Source: CAYGDP01 sp964348665 (GTDB taxonomy: Bacteria; Verrucomicrobiota; Verrucomicrobiia; Palsa-1439; CAYGDP01). From it: a stretch of 64,000 nt of DNA. Made by a program: the position numbers and the translations under genes. Location: contig CAYGDP010000008.1 of NCBI GenBank assembly GCA_964348665.1, positions 118,872-182,871 on the forward strand, given 5' to 3'. Position 1 is the stretch's first letter. Each line of letters begins with the position of its first letter. The notes beneath the pieces were generated by a model, which saw only the letters and a list, made by a program, of their open reading frames with translations, was not told where the DNA came from and did not search any database. Below are positions 24,507-33,630 of the stretch, in pieces.

Positions 24507-24528
24507 AAATGTTATAATTATAACATTT
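24507..24528. promoter_or_regulatory. 22-bp perfect AT-rich palindrome containing TATAAT on both strands
   Basis: The half-site AAATGTTATAA (24507-24517) is followed directly by its exact reverse complement (24518-24528). The centre contains the -10 consensus TATAAT on each strand (24513-24518 on the plus strand), 86-108 bases before the DUF2851 start. It could be an operator overlapping one or two promoters. No convincing -35 hexamer was seen on either side. Confidence 0.5.
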
Positions 24529-24614
24529 AAGATTGCATGGAGCCAAATGGCGCTGTCGCCATTGCCATTTCTTCAACTTGGCAAACGAGCGATCACGCAA
24601 TAGAATAACGGGGC

Positions 24615-26093
24615 GTGCTTACCGGTCACCTCTACCATCAATGGCGACTTATCGCCTCGGGTTCGCCCAGAACCATCCTCGCCGAGACCGCCGAGCCGTA
24701 TTCGCACCTGCCCATCACCGAGCGGCTCGTGCAAGCCATCTGGTACGATCAACGCGTTCGCGCCGACGCGCTTCACACCACGGATGGTCACGCCGTAAAG
24801 GTCCTGGCCGCTGGATTCTGGAATCTCGAAGCCGGCCCCGATTTTCGCCGGGCGCTCATCCAATTTGGCGATGACAAGCCGGTGCTTACAGACGTCGAAA
24901 TCCATCTCTCGGCCGCCGACTGGGAGCGCCACAATCATCAGCGCGACCCATTATATAATAACGTCGGTTTGCATGTCGTTCTGTGGGACGCCGGCTCGGA
25001 TATCGTCGTGAAGACCGCCGATAATCGGACAATTCCACAGCTGGCTCTTGAAACCTTTCTTACCGCGCCACTCGCGGAACTGTGTGACGCGATTGATCCC
25101 GAAGCATATCCATACTCGGATTCTCTCCACACCGGTCTCTGTGCCCCTGCATTGCGCAAGGTCACCGCGGAGACGCGGGACGCATTACTCAATGCCGCCG
25201 GAGACGAGCGTCTGACACAGAAAGCGCAAAAGTTCGCGCGCTGGGCGGCCACGAGCAGTTTCGACCAGGCTCTCTATGAAGGAATCATGGAGGCGCTTGG
25301 TTACAAAGCCAACAAGCTCCCCTTCCGCCTTCTCGCGCAGCGGCTTCCACTGGCCAATCTTCCGCCCTACCCACTCGCGCGCGAGGCCGCGCTGCTCGGA
25401 CTGGCGGGTTTTCTTCCGAAAAAAAGCGCCCGTCTCTGGGACACCGCCAGCCGCAAACGCGTGAAAGTCCTCTGGAATTGCTGGTGGAAAATGCAGAGTG
25501 ACCTCGGCGAGCTTACCCTTGATTCTGCCCAATGGAAACTCGCCGGGTTGCGTCCGCAAAACTTCCCGCAGCGACGATTGGCCGCGATGAACGCGCTCAT
25601 GTCGGCACACCAGCATCTCGCCGATGATGTCTACGCGATCGTGGTCGTGAGCAGTGACCCAAAGCAAACTCTTGCCGCACTGGAAAATATCTTCGTCGCT
25701 CTCGAAGACGATTTCTGGTCGTCCCACTACAATTTTGGAGGAAGATCGCGCGAGCCGATCGCCCTCATCGGGCGCGCACGCGCGCGGGATATCGTCGTGA
25801 ACGTGCTGATCCCGTTTGCTTTGGCGCAGGCGCGCGCGCATGATGATGCCTCCGCGGCGCAGCGGGCCATAGCGCTGTACGCCGCCGCGCCGCGATTGGC
25901 GTCGCACAGTGTCGAGATCTTCGCCGCGTATCGCTTCTTCGGCCCGAAATCGCCGACGAAAAAAATTCTTTTCTCCGCCCGCCGTCAACAGGGGCTACTC
26001 CAACTCTTCCGCGATTTCTGTCTGAACGATACGAGCGCCTGTGCCCATTGTCCCCTGCCCGACCTCATCGCCCAATGGCCGCGCGCGGGCTAG
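24615..26093 (+). CDS. DUF2851 family protein
   Basis: This 492-residue protein matches DUF2851: an N-terminal HLYHQWRLIASG segment, GFWNLEAGPDFRRALIQFGD and VEIHLSAADWERHNHQRDPLYNNVGLHVVLW, which has nuclease-like E/D-x-x-x-H spacing, and a C-terminal region with CLNDTSACAHCPLPDLI, a possible metal or cluster site with three cysteines. The function of this family has not been established. The start is a GTG. Its stop overlaps the end of the convergent 26090 gene by four bases. The upstream palindromes may regulate it. Confidence 0.85.
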   Translation: MLTGHLYHQWRLIASGSPRTILAETAEPYSHLPITERLVQAIWYDQRVRADALHTTDGHAVKVLAAGFWNLEAGPDFRRALIQFGDDKPVLTDVEIHLSAADWERHNHQRDPLYNNVGLHVVLWDAGSDIVVKTADNRTIPQLALETFLTAPLAELCDAIDPEAYPYSDSLHTGLCAPALRKVTAETRDALLNAAGDERLTQKAQKFARWAATSSFDQALYEGIMEALGYKANKLPFRLLAQRLPLANLPPYPLAREAALLGLAGFLPKKSARLWDTASRKRVKVLWNCWWKMQSDLGELTLDSAQWKLAGLRPQNFPQRRLAAMNALMSAHQHLADDVYAIVVVSSDPKQTLAALENIFVALEDDFWSSHYNFGGRSREPIALIGRARARDIVVNVLIPFALAQARAHDDASAAQRAIALYAAAPRLASHSVEIFAAYRFFGPKSPTKKILFSARRQQGLLQLFRDFCLNDTSACAHCPLPDLIAQWPRAG

Positions 26094-28360
26094 AGCAATG
26101 AAAATCGCGAGTCGGTGAGCGGGTCGAGGCGAAGGCCGTCAATCTTCACGGTGCGCGGCAATTGTTGCGAAGCCACCAAACTTTCAAAATCTAGTTCGCC
26201 ATTGATGACGAGACGAGTGATGGCGGCGGCGGTGACGGTGGAACTGGTCATCGAGCCTGTCAGTTTCATCGTGCCGAGACTGCCTACCACGCGGATGGCG
26301 GCGCTCACCAGATTCATGTCGCCACGAATGGTTTTGAGCGCTCCATCGGTTTCGATTCCGGCTACAGTCACAAGCCCGTCGCCACTGGCGGATTGTTTGA
26401 CTTTGATCGTGAGGTTGGAAGTAAAATCGGTACCCGTGAGGAGGATTTGCAGGGGACCGCTGCCGTCACCGTCGGGATCAAATACCGCTATGGACACGAT
26501 GCTGCCCGCGCCTTTGAGTGTGATCGTTACAAGATCACCGTCGGCATCGGTGTAAGGGCTGGTAATGGTTACAAAGGATTCCGATAGGTCAACCACTGGC
26601 GACGGATCGGGAACAGGTTCAGGAGTCGGTGTTGGATCGGGGATTGGTTCCGGATCGGGCGTTGGTTCAATCACGGGTTCAGGCGTCGGGGTTGGGTCTG
26701 GTATTGGCTCGGGAGTCGGCGTAGGTTCGGGTGTAGGGATTGGCGCGGGCTGTATGGTCGCGATGAAGTCGAGGAGCGCTGAATATTTTGGCGCGGTTTC
26801 GATGGGTTGATCTTGTGTGTGGAGCGATCCCATGTCGCCAGAGACGCGGGCGTCGGAGTAGCTGGTATAAGAAAAGTTAAGAAAAAATTCGGCGTGAACT
26901 TGAGTATTTAGTTGGTTGAGAAAGTCGAGAAAGATGTCATGCATTCGCGGGTCACGCCCCGCTTCGAAGAAGGCTTCGTTCCAAGCGGGGTCGGCGGCTC
27001 GCAGATGCGGGCCGCCTTCGTAGAAGAGCAGCGGCACGCCGTATTGATCGGCGAGCAACTGGTCGTATTGAATCGCGGTGATCGTTTGCGGGATGTAGCT
27101 TTGTGTGTCGGCGAGGACTAGGTCCACAGTCGGCGGCGTGGAATAATTTTGGACCGATAGAGGGATACCGAAATACGCGCCGACGGCGACGGCGTCGAAG
27201 TTCCCGTTCATCTCTTGGAGGAAAGTGGCCGTGGCATTGTCGGTCGGCATGGTGTTGGCGGCGGCGACGCGAACTACGCGATTGGTTTGGCCGTCGAAGA
27301 CGCTTTCCCACAAATCGAAATCGTGCGACGCTTCGCGCGCCCAGAGTTGGTAGAAATCCACTCCCGCGTTTTCGGGCAACGCAAGCTGCTGGGTGATCCA
27401 CGCATACGGGTCGAGGTTCGGCAAGTTGTTAAAGACCTCGTTGGAGTATTCGACGTACACTGTCAGGCTCGGATCGAGCGTGTCGCGCACCAGCGTGGAG
27501 AAGTTGGTGACAAAATCATCCGCCGCCATGTGCGGCATGGAGAACCAAGCGTCGGCGTGCAGTTCGTTGGCAAGTTCGACAAGATATTCGGGCGCGATGC
27601 CATTCTGGAAACCCGTGCGGTCTGCCATCTGCGTCGCGTAATCGGCACTGCGACGGTCATCCCAATGGACGATGTCGCTGGTGTTAGTCAATTGCATATC
27701 CATGAAGCGTAACGTGCCGAATGGCGCAAGCCGTTCGAGGAAGAGTGGATGAAACGGCGAGAAACTGTCGCCCACGTGCCAGTCTTGCCCGACAAAACTT
27801 TCCCCGTTGTAATCGGGCATCCAGACATTGATATCGTGAACGGGATCGGTCGCGCTCATCGAAGTGATTTGCAACACGATACCGTTGTTGGCTGCCGTAA
27901 CATTCAGATCGGCGTAATGTCTCCCCGTGGCGGTGATGCCCGAACCGATGACAACCGCGTCGCCGCTCCAAACCAGCGTGCCCGTACCGTCCCATTCGGC
28001 GTGATAGATGCCGCTAGCGTAGCTGCCGTTGATCTGGTCGAACATCCGCGTTATGAGCCATTGCTGGACGAGCTGGTCTTGGGAATCGGTGAATTGATTG
28101 AGCCGAGCCGGCCAGCCAAAGGCATCCACATTGATTGAGCCGCCGGCGCCCGCAGCGAGCACGCCCGTGCTGGTATTATAGGCAGCCGTCTGCCACGGCA
28201 GCGATGCTTTGAACGCGTCCTTAAACATCCACGCGGGATTCACGTCGGAGACGCGCTGCAAATTCATGCCGATGTCCATTGCGGGCGCGAGCCGCTCTTC
28301 GAGTTGCTCGACCAGGAACGATGGTCGGATCAGGCGCGATTTTCGTTGTTGTTGTTTCAT
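26090..28360 (-). CDS. Large secreted glycosidase-like protein with LEERLAPA start
   Basis: This 756-residue protein begins with a basic stretch followed by FLVEQLEERLAPAMD, a sorting-type segment seen at the N-terminus of many secreted PVC proteins. Residues ~35-520 match an uncharacterised family, often annotated as cellulose-binding, with FHPLFLERLAPFGTLRFMD, WFSMPHMAADDFV and VYVEYSNEVFNN; the last resembles the Asn-Glu of clan GH-A glycosidases. A Pro/Thr/Glu/Asp linker follows, then a C-terminal domain with YTDADGDLVTITLKG. It is probably an extracellular polysaccharide-active protein. GAGGATATC precedes the ATG. Confidence 0.7.
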   Translation of the reverse strand: MKQQQRKSRLIRPSFLVEQLEERLAPAMDIGMNLQRVSDVNPAWMFKDAFKASLPWQTAAYNTSTGVLAAGAGGSINVDAFGWPARLNQFTDSQDQLVQQWLITRMFDQINGSYASGIYHAEWDGTGTLVWSGDAVVIGSGITATGRHYADLNVTAANNGIVLQITSMSATDPVHDINVWMPDYNGESFVGQDWHVGDSFSPFHPLFLERLAPFGTLRFMDMQLTNTSDIVHWDDRRSADYATQMADRTGFQNGIAPEYLVELANELHADAWFSMPHMAADDFVTNFSTLVRDTLDPSLTVYVEYSNEVFNNLPNLDPYAWITQQLALPENAGVDFYQLWAREASHDFDLWESVFDGQTNRVVRVAAANTMPTDNATATFLQEMNGNFDAVAVGAYFGIPLSVQNYSTPPTVDLVLADTQSYIPQTITAIQYDQLLADQYGVPLLFYEGGPHLRAADPAWNEAFFEAGRDPRMHDIFLDFLNQLNTQVHAEFFLNFSYTSYSDARVSGDMGSLHTQDQPIETAPKYSALLDFIATIQPAPIPTPEPTPTPEPIPDPTPTPEPVIEPTPDPEPIPDPTPTPEPVPDPSPVVDLSESFVTITSPYTDADGDLVTITLKGAGSIVSIAVFDPDGDGSGPLQILLTGTDFTSNLTIKVKQSASGDGLVTVAGIETDGALKTIRGDMNLVSAAIRVVGSLGTMKLTGSMTSSTVTAAAITRLVINGELDFESLVASQQLPRTVKIDGLRLDPLTDSRFSLL
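26590..26755. repeat. Tandem repeat encoding a P/T/E/D-rich linker
   Basis: Imperfect repeats of GGTTCAGGAGTCGGTGTTGG-like units encode about fifty residues of PTPEP, PDPTP and PEPIPD motifs on the minus strand. The tract separates the glycosidase-like domain from the C-terminal domain of the 26090-28360 protein, as in modular extracellular enzymes. Confidence 0.7.
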
Positions 28361-28471
28361 GATATCCTCTACCCTCTCTACGGTGGCAGCATGCTGAATC
28401 TTGAAAAAATCTTTTGCGCCGGTTAGCCGCGAGGTCGCGATGACTCAACGCTGCCGCGCTGGTTTTGTCCA

Positions 28472-30415
28472 ATGCCTGTGAAACTTGGTGTATTTCGAAG
28501 ATGGATGCAGTCCGTCGTCCTCGGCGGATGTGTGTTTTCATCGGTCGCGGCGGAGCCATCGCTCCCCAGCAAGCCAGCCGATCTCTATGCGGGGGCGAAG
28601 GTGTGGACGGCGCACTTCCGGTTTACGCCGGAGCAATGGGATGCGATGGAACCGAAGGGGGGCGGAGATTTTTTTATCCCACGAAACAATCAGCCGAATC
28701 AGGGCGGGTTCCGCCGGTCCAGCGGCTTTGGCGCGGCGACGTTTCTCGCGCCCGCCATTTGGAAGAATGGCGATGCGAATCGCGACAACAAACTGACCAA
28801 ACCGGAGTTTGAGAAGTTAAGCGAGAAATGGTTTGCGGAATGGGACAAGGAAAAAACCGGCAAGTTGAATCAGGACCAGCTTCGCGAAGGTTTGAACAAG
28901 ACTCTCGCCTCCGCCAATCCAGGGGGAGAAGGCGGATTTAATCTGCAAGGCCGGGAAGGCGGACGCAACGGATTGGCCGCGGCGATGGGGATCGAGTTTC
29001 AATATGTTCATGCCGACCTGGAACTCGACGGGAAAACCTTGAAGAACGTGGCTGTCCGTTACAAAGGGAATGGCACGTTCCTGGAATCGCGCGCGACGCC
29101 CAAACGATCGCTCAAGGTGGACCTGAACGAATACGATGACCGCCAGAAGTTTGCGGGCATCACGAAGCTGAATTTTCACAATAACATCACCGACGCAAGC
29201 TGGATGAACGAAGTCATGTCGCACCGGCTTTATCGGGACGCCGGCGTGCCGGCCCCGCGCGCGGCGTACGGGAAAGTCTATGTCACCGTGCCGGAAAAGT
29301 TCGAGCGGAAATATCTCGGCCTGTATTCCATGGTGGAAAACATGGACGGCAGTTTTCTGCAAGAAACTTTTGGAACAAAGAAAGGCGCGCTTTTCAAGCC
29401 GGTTACGCCATTCTTGTTTGCCGACTTGGGTGATGTCTGGACGGATTACCAACAAACCTACGATCCCAAAACGGAATTGACGGCGAAACAGAAGCAGCGC
29501 GTCATTGATTTTTGCAAGCTGGTCACGCACGCGGACGACGCGACTTTCGCCGCCAAACTGGGCGACTATGTTGACCTCGACGAATTTGCGCGCTACATGG
29601 CCGTGACGGTGTGGCTTTCCACGCTCGACAGCATATTATCCATCGGGCAGAATTATTACCTCTATCTCGACCCGAAGAAACAACGATTTCAATTTATGCC
29701 GTGGGACCTCGATCATTCGTTCGGGCAATTTCCCTTGCGCGGCACGCAGGAACAACGCGAGCAATTGAGCATCCATCAGCCTTGGACGGGAGAAAACCGA
29801 TTCCTGTCGCGCGTGTTCGCGGTTGCATCGTTCAAAAAACTTTACCTCGCCAAGCTCGGCGAATTCAGCAAAACGATCTTCCTGCCGGAACGGTTCCACA
29901 AGCAAGTGGATCAAATTGCCGCGGCAATCCGTCCTGCGGTGCTGGAGGAGTCGGCGGAAAAACTATCCCGCCTGAACAAAGCGGTCGCCGGTGAACCTGT
30001 CTCGTCGGTCCGGCCGAGCAATCCCTGGGGATTCGGTCAGGCGCAAAAACCGATCAAGGCGTTCGTCACCATTCGCGCGACTGCCGTGCAGGAGCAAGTG
30101 ACGGGACGATCGGAGGGACAAATCCTGGGCGAGTTTGGGTTCGGCGCCAGACGACCGCGCGGAGAGCGCAATAGGTTCGGCCCGGGCAATTTTATCACCG
30201 GTTCACTCCTGTCCGCGCTGGACGCCGATCGCGATGGATGGATTGTTCGCGACGAGTTCACACGGGGATTTACGAAATGGTTCGCGTCGTGGAACGAGGA
30301 CAAGAGCGGGGCGTTGACCGAGGACCAATTGAACGCCGGTTTGAACCGCGATCTGCCGACGGTTCGAGGCGGGTCGGGCATCGGCACGACACCTGCACCG
30401 ACTCGTGGACAATGA
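28472..30415 (+). CDS. CotH-family protein kinase-like protein with EF-hands
   Basis: This is a 647-residue secreted protein with a signal peptide (MQSVVLGGCVFSSVAAEPS). An EF-hand pair sits near residue 110 (DANRDNKLTKPEF, DKEKTGKLNQDQL), then the CotH domain with VRYKGNGTF, KRSLKVDLNEY, LNFHNNITDASWMNE, YLGLYSMVENMD and the catalytic-like QFMPWDLDHSFG near residue 410. A second EF-hand pair closes the protein (DADRDGWIVRDEF, NEDKSGALTEDQL). Bacillus CotH is a spore-coat protein kinase; here it is probably a calcium-responsive secreted kinase-like protein. It starts the VTC/DUF4956/CotH cluster. Confidence 0.88.
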   Translation: MPVKLGVFRRWMQSVVLGGCVFSSVAAEPSLPSKPADLYAGAKVWTAHFRFTPEQWDAMEPKGGGDFFIPRNNQPNQGGFRRSSGFGAATFLAPAIWKNGDANRDNKLTKPEFEKLSEKWFAEWDKEKTGKLNQDQLREGLNKTLASANPGGEGGFNLQGREGGRNGLAAAMGIEFQYVHADLELDGKTLKNVAVRYKGNGTFLESRATPKRSLKVDLNEYDDRQKFAGITKLNFHNNITDASWMNEVMSHRLYRDAGVPAPRAAYGKVYVTVPEKFERKYLGLYSMVENMDGSFLQETFGTKKGALFKPVTPFLFADLGDVWTDYQQTYDPKTELTAKQKQRVIDFCKLVTHADDATFAAKLGDYVDLDEFARYMAVTVWLSTLDSILSIGQNYYLYLDPKKQRFQFMPWDLDHSFGQFPLRGTQEQREQLSIHQPWTGENRFLSRVFAVASFKKLYLAKLGEFSKTIFLPERFHKQVDQIAAAIRPAVLEESAEKLSRLNKAVAGEPVSSVRPSNPWGFGQAQKPIKAFVTIRATAVQEQVTGRSEGQILGEFGFGARRPRGERNRFGPGNFITGSLLSALDADRDGWIVRDEFTRGFTKWFASWNEDKSGALTEDQLNAGLNRDLPTVRGGSGIGTTPAPTRGQ

Positions 30416-30449
30416 TTGGGAAAATCGGGTACTATCAGGCGTGGCGACC

Positions 30450-31220
30450 ATGACAACAGCAACCAGCAAACCGCAAGCGACTACTGAGTTCGCCACGGAA
30501 ATCAAGTTTGTGGTTTCCCCGGCGGTGGCCGAGAAAATCCATGCGTGGACGATCTCGCGTCTTGCGGCCGATCCGCACGGCGGCGGCGCAACGAAGGATG
30601 CCTATCAAATCACCAGCCTGTATTTCGATACCGACGCATTCGACACGTTTTACCGGCGCGGCTCGTTTGGGCGAAGCAAATATCGAATCCGCAGGTACGG
30701 TCAGAACGCCATCGCTTTTCTTGAGCGGAAACTCAAGAATCGCGATCTCTTGAAGAAGCGGCGGACGATCATCAAGCTCGACGAGTTGGGACGCTTGGAG
30801 AACGCCCAATCCAATCATGGCTGGCCAGGAGCCTGGTTTCACCAGCGAATTCTCGCGCGCCAGTTGAAACCGATCTGCGAGATTTCGTATCAGCGCATCG
30901 CGCGTATTGCGACGACCGACTTTGGGGCGGCACGGTTGACACTCGACCGGGAGATTCGCGCATTGCCGACGCGCGCGCTGGTGTTTAATGGTGCTCACGA
31001 TGGTGAACCCCTTTCCCAAGACCGAGTTATCCTTGAAATGAAATTCCATTTCCAGATGCCAGTGGTGTTCAAACAGCTGGTCGAAGAATTTGCGCTGAAT
31101 CCACAGCCCATTTCCAAATACCGCCTTGCCGCCGTCGCGCTCAAGCTCGTACCCACGCCGGAGACGATGAACCGCGCCAACAACAACAATCGGGAAAGAT
31201 CCTCATGCCAGAATTCCTAA
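30450..31220 (+). CDS. VTC-domain polyphosphate polymerase-like protein
   Basis: This 256-residue protein has the tunnel-fold pattern of VTC/CYTH polyphosphate polymerases: ATEIKFVVS at the first strand, SLYFDTDAFDTF, KYRIRRYGQ, FLERKLKNRDLLKKRR and VILEMKFHF near the end, all with the conserved basic and acidic residues lining the tunnel. The yeast enzyme makes polyphosphate from ATP. The ATG at 30450 is chosen over 30405 because the upstream part overlaps cotH. It lies between the CotH gene and a DUF4956 membrane protein. The function is inferred from fold and neighbours. Confidence 0.88.
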   Translation: MTTATSKPQATTEFATEIKFVVSPAVAEKIHAWTISRLAADPHGGGATKDAYQITSLYFDTDAFDTFYRRGSFGRSKYRIRRYGQNAIAFLERKLKNRDLLKKRRTIIKLDELGRLENAQSNHGWPGAWFHQRILARQLKPICEISYQRIARIATTDFGAARLTLDREIRALPTRALVFNGAHDGEPLSQDRVILEMKFHFQMPVVFKQLVEEFALNPQPISKYRLAAVALKLVPTPETMNRANNNNRERSSCQNS

Positions 31221-31891
31221 AGACATCCGTCGCGGATCCATCAACGATGGAGCCGCACGAAATTCTATTCCGGCTGCTGCTGGCTCTTCTGATGGGAAGC
31301 GCGGTGGCGTGGATTTATCGCCGCACACGCAATCCGTCCGAAATTGCCGCTTCCTTCCCCACGACGCTGATTCTGCTCTCGGTGTTGATCGCGATGGTGA
31401 CCCAAGTCATCGGCGACAATATCGCCCGCGCATTCAGTTTGGTCGGCGCGCTGGCCATCGTCCGATTCCGCACCGTCGTGCGCGACACCCAAGACACTGC
31501 CTACGTCATCTTCGCTGTCGTGGTCGGCATGGCCGTGGGCGCGCGGGATTATTGGGTGTCCAGCCTCGGCATTCTCGTCATCGGCGCGGCAGCGTTCATC
31601 ATTTCTTCTCGATCGAAATCGGCGCCGGACGCGCCGGCGGTGTACTGCTTGAAATTGCGTTTTGGAATCGGACAGGACTTGAACAAACTAGCCGGCAGCA
31701 CTCTGGACGCACATCTTGAGGGGCGCGAACTGATGTCTATCGCAACGGTGCAACAAGGTATTTCGCTGGAAGCCACCTACGAAACCCGGCTAAAACCGGA
31801 CGGGGCGCCTGAAGACCTGGTGAAGGCGCTGAACCGGATCGAAGGCGTCCAGAACGTCCAATTTCAACGGCGCGAATTGGAGCAGGATTAA
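31205..31891 (+). CDS. DUF4956 membrane protein
   Basis: This 228-residue protein has about four hydrophobic helices in the first half (LLLALLMGSAVAWIYRRTRN, SFPTTLILLSVLIAMVTQVIG, TAYVIFAVVVGMAVG, SLGILVIGAAAFI) and a soluble C-terminal domain. The motif FSLVGALAIVRFRTVVRDTQDTAYV between helices is characteristic of DUF4956. It overlaps the VTC gene by 16 bases, or starts at an internal ATG at 31247. DUF4956 and VTC genes are commonly neighbours, which suggests a joint function at the membrane, possibly handling polyphosphate. Confidence 0.87.
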   Translation: MPEFLKTSVADPSTMEPHEILFRLLLALLMGSAVAWIYRRTRNPSEIAASFPTTLILLSVLIAMVTQVIGDNIARAFSLVGALAIVRFRTVVRDTQDTAYVIFAVVVGMAVGARDYWVSSLGILVIGAAAFIISSRSKSAPDAPAVYCLKLRFGIGQDLNKLAGSTLDAHLEGRELMSIATVQQGISLEATYETRLKPDGAPEDLVKALNRIEGVQNVQFQRRELEQD

Positions 31892-31931
31892 GCCGCCACG
31901 TCAAATCACCGTCAATCCAATACAATCCTCC

Positions 31932-33533
31932 ATGAAGAACACTCTTTTTTTGAAACAAGTTCTGTCGGCGCTCGTTGTCGCCAGTTGCATGTCGGTCTGC
32001 GCCTCCGCACAGGAACCATTCCCACCCGACCGACGCGACGGCAATCCACCACCGTTCGGTGATCGTCCTCCGCCACAACCCGGACCGCCCGGGGGCGGAA
32101 TGGGTGAAATCCGCGCGGAAACAAAACTCGTTGCCCGGTTTGACAAGGACGGCAACAAACGATTGAACGCCGCCGAGCGCAAAGCTGCGCGCGAATTTTT
32201 GGCGCAGGAAAAAGCGGCGGGACGCGGCCCGCGCCGGCCGGGTTTTCGCGGTCGCGAAGAAAGTCAGGAACCACCCACGCACGGTCCGAAACTTGCGTCC
32301 GCCGACGTCAAATCCTTCGGCAAAGAACCGTTGTACGATGCAAATACGCTTCGGACGTTCTTCCTCGAATTTGAAAATGCCGATTGGGAAAAGGAACTCT
32401 CCGATTTTTACAACACGGATGTCGAAGTGCCCGCGAAACTCACGGTGGATGGCAAGTCGTACGCCGATGTAGGCGTGCATTTTCGGGGCGCATCCTCGTT
32501 TTTTACCGTCGCAGAAGGGAGGAAACGCTCGCTTAGCCTCGCCCTAGATTTTGCCAATGGGAAACAACAGCTCGGCGGCTATCGTACGCTGAACCTGCTC
32601 AATTCCCACACCGACCCGACCTTTGTGCGAACGATTCTTTACAATCAGATCGCGCGCGAATTCATTCCCGCGCCGAAAGCCAACTACGCGCGCGTTGTCA
32701 TCAACGGCGAAAGCTGGGGCGTTTACGTGAACACGCAACAGGTCAACACGGATTTTCTGAAGGAATGGTTCGGCACGACCAAAGGCGCACGCTGGAAAGT
32801 TCCCGGCAGTCCGCAAGGACGTGGCAGCTTGAATTACCTCGGCGATGACGCGACCGCCTACAGGCGCATTTACGAAATCAAGAGTGCCGACAGCGCGAAA
32901 TCGTGGGGCGAGCTTGCCCGGCTCTGCAAAGTATTGAATCAAACACCTACCGATCAACTGGAGAAAGCCTTGTCGCCGCTGCTCGATATTGATGGCGCCC
33001 TGAAATTTCTCGCGCTTGAAAACGTGCTCATCAACAACGACGGCTACTGGATTCGGAGCAGCGACTATTATCTCTACCAAGACCTGAAAGGGAAATTTCA
33101 CATCATCCCCCATGATGCCAATGAGACATTCAGCATGCCGCAAAGCCCCGGCCGAATGGGCGGTGGTCCCGGCATTCGAGGCTTTGAACTCGACCCGCTC
33201 TACGGCTCTGACAACCCCAACAAACCGTTGTTGAGCAAACTCCTTGCCGTTCCTGCCCTCCGCACCCGCTATCTCGGTTACGTCCGCGAAATCGCTGAGA
33301 AATGGCTCGACTGGAACAAACTCGGCCCGATCGCGCAACAATATCAGTCGCTCATCGCCGCGGATGTCAAGACTGACACGCACCGGCTCTACTCCTTCGA
33401 TTCGTTTTCCAAGAGTCTCGCAGAAGATTTTCAGGAACAGGGAGGACGGGGACCGCGTCCGCGCGCCAGTCTCAAAAGTTTTGCCGATCAACGCCGTGCG
33501 TTTCTGCTAAGCCAAGCGAAACCGGTCAACTGA
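31932..33533 (+). CDS. CotH-family protein with N-terminal EF-hand
   Basis: This is a 533-residue secreted protein: signal peptide (LFLKQVLSALVVASCMSVCASAQ), a Pro/Arg/Gly-rich segment, one clear EF-hand-like site (VARFDKDGNKRLNAAERKAAREF), then the CotH domain from residue ~130 (LRTFFLEFENADWEKELSDFY, VHFRGASSF, LNLLNSHTDPTFVRTILYN, KFHIIPHDANETFS). The last segment corresponds to the D-x-x-x-x-F metal-binding motif of CotH kinases. It is the second CotH gene of the cluster and diverges strongly from the first, so it is not a recent tandem copy. Confidence 0.87.
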   Translation: MKNTLFLKQVLSALVVASCMSVCASAQEPFPPDRRDGNPPPFGDRPPPQPGPPGGGMGEIRAETKLVARFDKDGNKRLNAAERKAAREFLAQEKAAGRGPRRPGFRGREESQEPPTHGPKLASADVKSFGKEPLYDANTLRTFFLEFENADWEKELSDFYNTDVEVPAKLTVDGKSYADVGVHFRGASSFFTVAEGRKRSLSLALDFANGKQQLGGYRTLNLLNSHTDPTFVRTILYNQIAREFIPAPKANYARVVINGESWGVYVNTQQVNTDFLKEWFGTTKGARWKVPGSPQGRGSLNYLGDDATAYRRIYEIKSADSAKSWGELARLCKVLNQTPTDQLEKALSPLLDIDGALKFLALENVLINNDGYWIRSSDYYLYQDLKGKFHIIPHDANETFSMPQSPGRMGGGPGIRGFELDPLYGSDNPNKPLLSKLLAVPALRTRYLGYVREIAEKWLDWNKLGPIAQQYQSLIAADVKTDTHRLYSFDSFSKSLAEDFQEQGGRGPRPRASLKSFADQRRAFLLSQAKPVN

Positions 33534-33630
33534 CGCAACGCGGAACGCTCAAGGTCGATAGATCACGACCAGCGCGAATCCTTTTCACTTGTGTCACCAT
33601 GCAAGCTTCCTTATTCTTTGGAGGTCAAGC

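Larger units (their letters stand above)
24298..24614. other. Palindrome-rich divergent intergenic region
   Basis: This 317-bp gap separates the htrA operon (minus) from the DUF2851 gene (plus). It contains the htrA promoter candidate and two perfect palindromes listed separately. The part around 24500-24530 is very AT-rich compared with its surroundings. No further open frame with family-like sequence was recognised. Confidence 0.6.

Noticed and set aside
28472..33533. Tandem duplication explaining the two CotH genes
   Set aside because: They differ in length, EF-hand layout and most residues, so a recent duplication is not supported.
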